A DNA stretch of 11,552 nt from Spartobacteria bacterium (lineage in GTDB: Bacteria > Verrucomicrobiota > Verrucomicrobiia > Chthoniobacterales > Chthoniobacteraceae). The position numbers and the translations under genes were made by a program. Below, in pieces: positions 6,195-11,552 of this stretch; the first letter of the stretch is position 1; each line of letters begins with the position of its first letter. The stretch covers positions 1 through 11,552 of the forward strand of contig JANXZI010000215.1 of NCBI GenBank assembly GCA_025355595.1, in the 5' to 3' direction. The notes beneath the pieces are model-generated. The model was not told the DNA's origin, searched no databases, and saw nothing but the letters and a program-made list of their open reading frames with translations.

Positions 6195-6962
6195 ATGAAT
6201 GCGAGTGTTGAAACCGGCGATCAAATTCCCGGCGGGTCATCCATCGCGGGCAGGCTGGCGGCCGTGCAGGAGCAGATCGCGACGGCGGCGGCGCGCGCCG
6301 GACGGAGCGCGAGCGATGTGACGCTGGTGGTGGTTTCCAAGACGCATCCGCCGGAATCGGTGAGCGAGGTGCTGGCCGCGGGGCAGTGCGTCTTCGGCGA
6401 GAGCCGCGTGCAGGAGGCGCGTGCAAAATTCCCGCTCGTGCCGGGGCGCGCGCGCTGGCATTTCATCGGTCATCTCCAGCGGAACAAGATCCGCCACGCG
6501 CTGCCGCTGTTTGAGCTTTTTCACGGCGTGGACTCGCTGGAGATCGCGCGCGACATCGAGCGGATTGCGACGGAGGACGGGGCACTGCCTCGTGTGCTGT
6601 TCGAGGTGAATGTGGCGGGAGAGGGGAGCAAGTTCGGCTTTTCGACGGAAAAAATCGGAGCGCAGATCGAGGAGCTTCTCGCGCTGAAGCGGCTGACGAT
6701 CGAGGGGCTCATGTGCATCCCGCCGCCCCAGCCGCGCGCAGAGATGGCGCGCAGATTTTTCATCGCGCTGCGCGAATTGCGCGATCAGTTGGAGCGCGAG
6801 TTCCGCATTTCGCTGCCGCAGCTTTCGATGGGGATGAGCGGGGATTTTGCCGTGGCCATCGAGGAGGGCGCGACGCTCGTGCGCGTGGGGACGGCGATTT
6901 TCGGGGAGCGCAGCGGCAAGACGTGGAGGCCGGAGCCGGGCTCGTTGAATTACGACGACTGA
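6195..6962 (+). CDS. YggS/PLPBP-family pyridoxal 5'-phosphate homeostasis protein
   Basis: Cytoplasmic PLP-binding protein with an alanine-racemase-like TIM barrel and no known enzymatic reaction; the family controls vitamin B6 and amino-acid balance. Visible signatures are VVVSKTH (45-51) with the PLP Lys49, FGESRVQEA (67-75), WHFIGHLQRNK (88-98), VNVAGEGSKFGF (138-149), IEGLMCIPP (169-177), and LSMGMSGDFAVAI (210-222) leading to the phosphate-binding end VRVGTAIFG (229-237). From ATG 6195 it is 255 residues, slightly longer than E. coli YggS because of an N-terminal extension. A GTG at 6177 is also in frame but lies inside the dyad and adds unconserved residues. No Shine-Dalgarno is visible. 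The DUF971 gene starts 6 nt after the stop, implying one transcript. Confidence 0.94.
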   Translation: MNASVETGDQIPGGSSIAGRLAAVQEQIATAAARAGRSASDVTLVVVSKTHPPESVSEVLAAGQCVFGESRVQEARAKFPLVPGRARWHFIGHLQRNKIRHALPLFELFHGVDSLEIARDIERIATEDGALPRVLFEVNVAGEGSKFGFSTEKIGAQIEELLALKRLTIEGLMCIPPPQPRAEMARRFFIALRELRDQLEREFRISLPQLSMGMSGDFAVAIEEGATLVRVGTAIFGERSGKTWRPEPGSLNYDD

Positions 6963-6968
6963 AGAATC

Positions 6969-7277
6969 ATGAACGAACGCCTCCAACCCGTGAACGTCGC
7001 CGCCATCGGAACGGAACTCGCGATCGCCTGGAACGATGGTCGCGAATCTTTTCTGCCGCTGCAAAAGCTGCGCGAGTCGTGCCCGTGCGCCGCGTGCTGC
7101 GGTGAACCCGACGCCCTTGGCCGCGTGGTGACGCCCGAGGTGCGGCACACGACGGCGAGCTTTGAGCTGCGCGGGTGGCAGCCCGTGGGCGGCTATGCGC
7201 TCCAGCTTACGTGGGGCGACGGGCACTCGACTGGGCTGTATTCCTTCACGTATCTTCGCCGGCTGGCGGACGGGTAG
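6969..7277 (+). CDS. DUF971-family protein (gamma-butyrobetaine hydroxylase-like N-terminal domain)
   Basis: Small cytoplasmic protein of 102 residues consisting only of a DUF971 domain. Characteristic pieces are LAIAWNDGRESFLPL (17-31), LRESCPCAACCGE (34-46), VGGYALQLTW (73-82), and the signature WGDGHSTGLYSFTYLRRL (82-99). The same domain is found at the N-terminus of gamma-butyrobetaine hydroxylases and attached to some Fe-S assembly ATPases. Clustered Cys residues at 39, 41, 43 and 44 would fit metal binding, but the biochemical role of the free domain is not settled. It follows yggS by 6 nt with only a weak purine stretch before its ATG, and a hairpin lies 19 nt after its stop. Confidence 0.9.
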   Translation: MNERLQPVNVAAIGTELAIAWNDGRESFLPLQKLRESCPCAACCGEPDALGRVVTPEVRHTTASFELRGWQPVGGYALQLTWGDGHSTGLYSFTYLRRLADG

Positions 7278-7288
7278 GACGCGTGTGC

Positions 7289-7320
7289 AAAAAAGAACGC
7301 CGGCCATCGCTGGCCGGCGT
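7289..7320 (-). terminator. intrinsic terminator for the secretin gene
   Basis: A perfect 10-bp stem, ACGCCGGCCA (7297-7306) and TGGCCGGCGT (7311-7320), closes a 4-nt loop. Read on the - strand, the stem is followed after two or three bases by six Ts (A tract at 7289-7294), the classical Rho-independent layout. It begins 26 nt after the secretin stop at 7347. The + strand copy follows the DUF971 gene but lacks a T tract, so termination in that direction would be weaker. Confidence 0.88.
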
Positions 7321-7346
7321 CCTGTGTGAAGTGGTGTGCTACGTGC

Positions 7347-9098
7347 CTACCGGCGGGTGGAGCTCACGTTGTATTTGCCGGCGACGTTGCGGCTCTTCGG
7401 GGCCGGATATTCCGCCGCGAGCGGTTTATCGGGCGTCTTCTTGAAGTTGTAAACGCCGCGCGCGTTGTTCCTCCAGCCGTTCGGGTCGGCATATTCAGTG
7501 CCGGTGTTTTTCAGGCCGTTGATCTGGGGTTCGAGCCCCGTGCCGAGGCCCTGTCGGATGATGTTCGGCGTCACGAACACGAGCAGGTTTCGCTTGGTGC
7601 GGACGTTCAGCTTTTCCTGGAAGAGTTTTCCGAAAAGCGGGATGTCGCCCATGATGGGCACCTTGGTGTGGCTCTTGGAGATTTCATCCTGGAGCAGGCC
7701 GCCGATGGCGAGCGTGTCGCCGCTTTGGATCAGCACGTTTGAGTCGAACGTGCGCTTGTCAATAATCGGGCTCGCGACGGTCGCGCCGCCGAAGGTGAAG
7801 GTGGCGTCGCCGACCTTGTTGCTGATCTCCGGCTGGACGAGCATCGAGACGTAGCTGTCCTTGTTGATCGAGGGCGTGACGGTGAGCGTGTTGCCAAATT
7901 CCTTGTCCTGGAACCCGCCGAACACGGCCTGCGCGGTCTGCTCGTTGAAGTTCAACTGCGGCACCGGCTGGTTGCGGGTGATCTTGATGGTGGCCTTCTG
8001 ATTGTTCGCCGCGACGATGCGCGGGTTGGCGAGGAATTCCGCGTCGCTGTCCTCGTTCAGCAGGCGCATGGTGAGCGCCATCTGCTGGATGGAGAGGATC
8101 GAAAACTGGCCCGCGATGCCATTCACCAAGCTGGATGCATTCGTGCCCTGCTTGAGGAAGTCGTTCAGTTGGAATTTGCCGTTCTGCGAAGTGACCGAGG
8201 CTCCGCCAGCGCCGGGCAGGCCCGAAGCTCCGTATTTCACCGTCATCGGAGTCGCGGAACTGCCGACTACGCCGCCCCAGTTGATGCCGTAGCTCTGCTT
8301 CGGATTTGCGGTCACTTCCACGAGGCGCGCTTCGATCATGACCTGCTTGGTCGGTGAATCAATGCCGTGGAGAAATTTCATGATCTTGTCCGCATTCGTC
8401 TTTCCCTCGCGGAAAAAAATCGTGTTCGTGCGGGTGTCGGTCTGCGGTGCGTCCGGGCTGGTGAGCTGTGATTTCAGCAGCGGCGCGACATCGGCGGCCT
8501 TGGCGTAGCTGAAGGTGTATTGCAGCGACTCGGTCGGCTCCTTCTGCTTTTCCGCGACGGTCTTGATGTAAACGACGCTCTCCATTTCATCCATGATCAG
8601 GCCGTTGGCCTGGCAGATGATGCGGATGACTTCGGCGGGCGTCTTGTTCTCGACGCGGAGAGTGATCTGGCCGACCACGGCGGGGCTCACGACCACGTTC
8701 ATCTTTGCCTGCCGTGCGAGCGTGCGGAGGACGAGCGAGACCTCGTCGCCCTGGAATTCGCTCACGCGCGAACCGGAAAGGTCCAACGTGCCGGGGGTCG
8801 GGACGGTGCCGGGAGTGGTGCTCGGATCGCCGGGCACGACCAGCACGCCGGGGACGGTGCCGGGCGTCTGGAGCGGCGGCTCGATCGGCGCGGGCGCGAG
8901 GGAGGACGGAGGCGGCAATGTGGCAGGGCGACCGGGCACGGCTGGCACCTCGATCGGCGTGACGGTCGGCGGTGCGAATGGCACCGGCGGCGCGGTCCGC
9001 GGCGGGATGGTATTCTGCGCGAGCGAGGCGCTCACCGAGACGATGAGTGCGCCGAGCGTGTGGTGGAGTTGTTTGCGGGCGAGGGCTGAGAGTTTCAT
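7347..9098 (-). CDS. secretin (GspD/PilQ-type outer-membrane channel)
   Basis: Outer-membrane pore of the type used by type II secretion and type IV pili. From ATG 9098 it has 583 residues. Order: signal peptide (1-27, with SLA before Gln28), Pro/Thr-rich linker (30-105) with TPGTVP twice 17 residues apart, an N0-like domain (about 112-180), one N1-like domain (about 190-250), then the secretin barrel, beginning VMIEARLVEV (253-262) and ending with KVPIMGDIPLFGKLF (479-493) and RNLLVFVTPNII (503-514). Having a single ring-building repeat makes it shorter than classical GspD. A tail of about 70 residues follows the barrel and could bind a pilotin. No other secretion or pilus gene is nearby. 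It follows trpF by 90 nt and ends in a strong terminator. An upstream TTG at 9119 is less likely than the ATG that starts a proper signal peptide. Confidence 0.93.
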   Translation of the reverse strand: MKLSALARKQLHHTLGALIVSVSASLAQNTIPPRTAPPVPFAPPTVTPIEVPAVPGRPATLPPPSSLAPAPIEPPLQTPGTVPGVLVVPGDPSTTPGTVPTPGTLDLSGSRVSEFQGDEVSLVLRTLARQAKMNVVVSPAVVGQITLRVENKTPAEVIRIICQANGLIMDEMESVVYIKTVAEKQKEPTESLQYTFSYAKAADVAPLLKSQLTSPDAPQTDTRTNTIFFREGKTNADKIMKFLHGIDSPTKQVMIEARLVEVTANPKQSYGINWGGVVGSSATPMTVKYGASGLPGAGGASVTSQNGKFQLNDFLKQGTNASSLVNGIAGQFSILSIQQMALTMRLLNEDSDAEFLANPRIVAANNQKATIKITRNQPVPQLNFNEQTAQAVFGGFQDKEFGNTLTVTPSINKDSYVSMLVQPEISNKVGDATFTFGGATVASPIIDKRTFDSNVLIQSGDTLAIGGLLQDEISKSHTKVPIMGDIPLFGKLFQEKLNVRTKRNLLVFVTPNIIRQGLGTGLEPQINGLKNTGTEYADPNGWRNNARGVYNFKKTPDKPLAAEYPAPKSRNVAGKYNVSSTRR

Positions 9099-9154
9099 AA
9101 TTCGTTGCGCATTTCCCAAAGCACAACGTGGGCCAAGTCCTTTCCCCGCGGCAC
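9095..9154 (-). CDS. possible 19-residue leader peptide upstream of the secretin
   Basis: In the 90-nt gap between trpF and the secretin, a strong Shine-Dalgarno GGAGG (9162-9166, - strand) stands 7 nt before a GTG at 9154. That GTG opens a short frame, MPRGKDLAHVVLWEMRNEL. Its TGA (9097-9095) overlaps the secretin ATG as ATGA, the arrangement used for translational coupling. The secretin itself has only a poor ribosome site (GGGAA about a dozen bases upstream), so ribosomes could reach it by re-initiation. The frame is not closed upstream because it runs on through the trpF antisense-free frame, so chance cannot be excluded. No known family is recognised. Confidence 0.35.
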   Translation of the reverse strand: MPRGKDLAHVVLWEMRNEL

Positions 9155-9188
9155 TCGACCGCCTCCGATAACGAAGAAAACAGATTCG

Positions 9189-9860
9189 TCAGGCGCGCTT
9201 CGCAGCGTGGGCCAGGGCGCGCATCTTCGCGGCATCTTTCCGGCCCGGCTCGAATTCCACGCCGCTGGAAACGTCCACGACCGCGGGCCGCACGGCGTGC
9301 ACGGCGTCGGCGGTATTTTCCGGCGTGAGGCCGCCGGCGAGCCACAGCGCGAGCGCGGGATTCGCACGTTTGAATTCGCACGCCAGCGCGAGATCCACGC
9401 GCGCGCCGGTGCCGCCGAATTCCCCTGGTACATGGGCATCGAGCAGGATGTGGCGCGTGGAAAAATCGCCCGCGTGCGCGAGGATCGCGCGATCCTTCGC
9501 ACGGAGCGCCTTGATGATCGGCTTTCCCATGCCCGCGGCCCAGCGGCAGAAGGCGGCGTCCTCGTCACCGTGAAATTGCAGCGCGTCCACGCACCCGAGC
9601 GCCGCGATGCGTTCTGTCTCCTCTTGCGTCGCATTTACGAGCAGCGCCACGCGCACGATCGGGCGCGGAAGCGCGGCGATCCAATCGGCATTCCGGGCGA
9701 TGTCCATGAAGCGCTTCGTGCCATGCCACGTGTTGAAGCCGAGCAGATCCGCGCCGGCATCCACGGCGGCGAGCGCGTCGTCGCGATTCGTGATGCCGCA
9801 GATTTTCACGGCGATGCGGTCGGCGGGCAGTTCGAGATTCACGGCGGCAGCATAGGGCAT
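9189..9860 (-). CDS. trpF: phosphoribosylanthranilate isomerase
   Basis: Catalyses the Amadori rearrangement of phosphoribosylanthranilate to CdRP, the third step of tryptophan synthesis. The 223-residue TIM barrel shows the general base Cys21 in VKICGIT (18-24), LQFHGDE (94-100), the general acid Asp141 in LLDAHVPGEFGGTG (139-152), LAGGLTPEN (174-182), and VDVSSGVE (195-202) at the phosphate site. The second-strand loop reads GFNTWHGTKR (41-50) where most homologues have a GFxFxxxSPR form; the Arg is kept. The frame is open far upstream on this strand, but ATG 9860 leaves only a 17-residue lead before the first strand; GTGs at codons 7 and 18 are alternatives. No other trp gene is in view. 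The secretin follows on the same strand, so the two may share a transcript. Confidence 0.93.
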   Translation of the reverse strand: MPYAAAVNLELPADRIAVKICGITNRDDALAAVDAGADLLGFNTWHGTKRFMDIARNADWIAALPRPIVRVALLVNATQEETERIAALGCVDALQFHGDEDAAFCRWAAGMGKPIIKALRAKDRAILAHAGDFSTRHILLDAHVPGEFGGTGARVDLALACEFKRANPALALWLAGGLTPENTADAVHAVRPAVVDVSSGVEFEPGRKDAAKMRALAHAAKRA

Positions 9861-9941
9861 CGCCGCGCGCGGGCAAAAAACTTCCGCGGAGATTCGTCGC
9901 AATGCTTGCCGCGTCTCTCTCGCCCGATACCTTGCGCTTCC
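9861..9941. promoter_or_regulatory. divergent gap between trpF and the amidase, promoter region
   Basis: These 81 nt separate two genes that point away from each other, so promoters for both must lie here or inside the coding ends. On + there is TTGCCG (9906-9911) and GATACC (9926-9931), but only 14 nt apart, too short for a confident sigma-70 call. I see no clear Shine-Dalgarno before either start, no dyad and no terminator. Confidence 0.35.
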
Positions 9942-10877
9942 GTGCGCCACCGCTCCGCCCTTTTTCTTGCCCTGCTCTGCATCGTCGTCTTCCGACTTCC
10001 GGCCCAGCAGCCCGTGTCGGAGGAGGAAAAGCGCCGCGCATTCCTCAAGGCGCGCGAGGAGATGACCACGATCCCTTACACGCCGCCGACCACGCCGGGG
10101 CCGAAGCCGAAGCCGCACGCCACGCCCATCGGCGAAAAGCCGCCGGTGCGCGCGACCCCGCTGCCGGTCGTGCGCCCGACGCCCGAGCCCACGCCGCGCC
10201 CCACGCCGGTTCCCGCACCGCAAGTCACGCCGCCGCCGCGCGCGGACATCATCGTGCGCGACAAGGCCGTGGGGGTCGCCGACGTGGAACGCGAGCCTAC
10301 GCCGAAGCCGCAGAGCGCGTGGTCGCGGCTCTTCGGCGGCAGCGGCGGAGGCACGAGCTACCGCTATCTCACGGCCGCCGTCCGTCGGGACATTGATCGC
10401 GCGGCCGTCGCGCGCGGGCGCTGGCGCTATATCGTCGTGCATAACAGCGGCACGCGGCAGGGAAACGCCGCCGCCTTTGAGCACTACCACCGCAATGTGC
10501 GGCACATGGTGAACGGCCTCGCCTATCACTTCGTCATCGGCAACGGAACCTCGACGCGCGACGGCGCGATCGAAATCGGCAACCGCTGGCACCGGCAGTA
10601 CCAGGGTGGCCACGTCCACAGCGACTACCTGAACAACATCGGCATCGGCATCTGCCTCGTGGGCGATTTCAATGTGCAGCACGTCGGTGAAGTGCAGAAG
10701 GCTGCGCTCACCGAACTCATCGCCTATCTCCGGCACCGGGTGGGAAAAATTCAGGGCCAGCCCGCCGAAGTGCGCGCGCACAAGAACATCAATCCTCCGC
10801 AGTGGCCCACCGACTGCCCCGGAAATCTTTTCCCGTACGACTGGCTCGCGAGGAAGTTCCCGGAGCAGCTCCGCTGA
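9942..10877 (+). CDS. secreted N-acetylmuramoyl-L-alanine amidase (T7 lysozyme/PGRP fold, Amidase_2)
   Basis: Probable zinc amidase that cuts the bond between muramic acid and the first stem-peptide Ala. From GTG 9942 it has 311 residues. This start is chosen because it begins a good signal peptide, RHRSALFLALLCIVVFRLPAQQ, with cleavage near AQ at 21-22; no ATG is available. A Thr/Pro-rich linker of about 80 residues (45-125) follows, suited to crossing the periplasm or wall. The catalytic domain (about 160-300) shows WRYIVVHNSGT with zinc ligand His167, AYHFVIGNG with Tyr195, NIGIGICLVGDFN (232-244), and AHKNINPPQWPTDCPG with His280 and Cys292. The His-to-Cys spacing of 12 exceeds the 8 of T7 lysozyme and PGRPs. 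Substrate-binding proteins without activity share this fold, but the ligands argue for an enzyme. A TIGR01777 gene follows 3 nt downstream. Confidence 0.88.
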   Translation: MRHRSALFLALLCIVVFRLPAQQPVSEEEKRRAFLKAREEMTTIPYTPPTTPGPKPKPHATPIGEKPPVRATPLPVVRPTPEPTPRPTPVPAPQVTPPPRADIIVRDKAVGVADVEREPTPKPQSAWSRLFGGSGGGTSYRYLTAAVRRDIDRAAVARGRWRYIVVHNSGTRQGNAAAFEHYHRNVRHMVNGLAYHFVIGNGTSTRDGAIEIGNRWHRQYQGGHVHSDYLNNIGIGICLVGDFNVQHVGEVQKAALTELIAYLRHRVGKIQGQPAEVRAHKNINPPQWPTDCPGNLFPYDWLARKFPEQLR

Positions 10878-10880
10878 GCG

Positions 10881-11552
10881 ATGCAACTCGCACTCACCGG
10901 TGCGACCGGATTCGTGGGCCGGCATGTCATCCGCCTTGCCGTGCGCCGCGGCTACGAGGTGGTCGCCTTCACGCGTGATCCTTCGCGTCCCGTGCATGAC
11001 TGTATCGCGACACGCAAATTTTCGACGGACGCCCCGCCCGATCTCAGCGGTTGCGAGGCCGTGATCCATCTCGCCGGTGAAAATGTTGCGGGTCTCTGGA
11101 CGCGCGGAAAAATGCAGCGCATCCGCGAGAGTCGCATCCTCGGCACGCGGCGGGTCGTCGAGGCGATCCGCGCTTCGTCGCATCCGCCGGATGTCCTCGT
11201 GTCCGCGAGCGCGACCGGGATCTACGCCGACAGCGACGAAGCCGAACTCACCGAGGATTCGCCATGCGGCACCGACTTCCTCGCGGAGACGTGCCGCGAA
11301 TGGGAAGGCGAGGCGCGCGCCGCGGAACCGGACTGCCGCACGGTCTGCGCCCGCACCGGCCTCGTGCTCGGAAAAGGCGGCGGGGTGTTGCGCATGATGC
11401 TCCCGCTTTTCCGCCTCGGCCTCGGCGCGCGCCTCGGCAGCGGGCGCCAGTGGCTCCCTTGGATTCACGTCGAGGATCTCGCAAACCTGCTGATTTACGC
11501 CGTGGAAAATCTCGATGTGCGCGGCGCGCTGAACGCCACCGCGCCGTGGCCG
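10881..11552 (+). CDS. TIGR01777-family NAD(P)-dependent epimerase/dehydratase (YfcH/SulA-like), 3' end outside window
   Basis: Rossmann-fold protein of the extended short-chain dehydrogenase group; 224 codons are present and the C-terminus lies beyond the window. The dinucleotide motif GATGFVG is at residues 7-13. Family-specific stretches follow: IHLAGENVAG (61-70), RESRILGTRRVVEAI (82-96), SASATGIYAD (108-117), DFLAETCREWEGEA (132-145), RTGLVLGKGGGVLRMM (157-172) and WLPWIHVEDLANLL (187-200). The family is common in bacteria and its E. coli member YfcH has no settled substrate; it is often annotated as a sugar-nucleotide epimerase or, misleadingly, as a cell-division inhibitor. The ATG lies 3 nt after the amidase stop, so the pair is probably one operon, although the closest Shine-Dalgarno-like GGAG (10862-10865) is rather far away. 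Confidence 0.9.
   Translation, partial: MQLALTGATGFVGRHVIRLAVRRGYEVVAFTRDPSRPVHDCIATRKFSTDAPPDLSGCEAVIHLAGENVAGLWTRGKMQRIRESRILGTRRVVEAIRASSHPPDVLVSASATGIYADSDEAELTEDSPCGTDFLAETCREWEGEARAAEPDCRTVCARTGLVLGKGGGVLRMMLPLFRLGLGARLGSGRQWLPWIHVEDLANLLIYAVENLDVRGALNATAPWP

Noticed and set aside
6163..6426. Upstream extension of the LysR frame by 88 codons.
   Set aside because: The added part is Arg/Pro-rich, overlaps yggS on the other strand, and precedes a normal LysR N-terminus at 6162.
9099..9119. TTG start for the secretin at 9119.
   Set aside because: ATG 9098 begins a proper signal peptide; the seven extra residues would weaken it.
9105..9941. Extension of the amidase frame upstream to 9105.
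   Set aside because: It runs antisense to trpF and has no signal peptide at its start; the GTG at 9942 gives a textbook one.
10861..10873. Palindrome CGGAGCAGCTCCG at the end of the amidase gene as a terminator.
   Set aside because: The arms are separated by one base, so no stable loop can form; no T tract follows and the next gene starts at once.
9189..11468. Very long open frame on the - strand (759 codons) running beyond trpF through the amidase and the epimerase.
   Set aside because: Only its last 223 codons are trpF. The rest is opposite two clear + strand genes, is rich in Arg, Ala and His, and shows no domain; it is open because of the high GC content.

Overview
The window looks like chromosomal DNA of a GC-rich Gram-negative bacterium. 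A lipid A type acyltransferase domain and an outer-membrane secretin point to two membranes. Signal-peptide proteins with long Thr/Pro-rich linkers, an isolated trpF and sparse Shine-Dalgarno use would suit Verrucomicrobia or a related phylum. That placement is an inference from general resemblance, not from a marker gene. I see no rRNA, tRNA, CRISPR array, transposase, phage gene or plasmid function.

Region 1 (1-4279, + strand) is the downstream part of a tightly packed operon entering from the left: a hotdog-fold dehydratase, two consecutive beta-ketoacyl-ACP synthases, and one protein that joins an AcpS-type phosphopantetheinyl transferase to an LpxL/HtrB-type acyltransferase. Genes overlap or lie 3 nt apart. 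Together they could activate an acyl carrier protein, elongate and dehydrate a chain on it, and pass it to a membrane acceptor. This gene set recalls aryl-polyene-like or other secondary fatty-acid pathways rather than housekeeping fatty acid synthesis. The product cannot be read from the window.

Region 2 (4280-6162, - strand) holds a LysR-family regulator followed by methylthioadenosine phosphorylase. The 81-nt gap between them is almost filled by short direct repeats around a 16-bp inverted repeat. Region 3 (6195-7277, + strand) is a divergent pair, a YggS-family PLP homeostasis protein and a DUF971 protein. The 32-nt gap to lysR contains a 7-bp dyad. Region 4 (7289-9860, - strand) is trpF, then a possible 19-codon leader peptide, then a secretin, ending in a strong intrinsic terminator. 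Region 5 (9942-11552, + strand) is a secreted T7-lysozyme/PGRP-type amidase that starts at GTG, followed 3 nt later by a TIGR01777-family epimerase cut off by the window end.

No wholly new system is evident. The points most worth following are the AcpS-acyltransferase fusion within its two-KAS operon, the dehydratase with Asn at its catalytic acid position, the repeat-filled gap before mtnP, and the leader ORF before the secretin.
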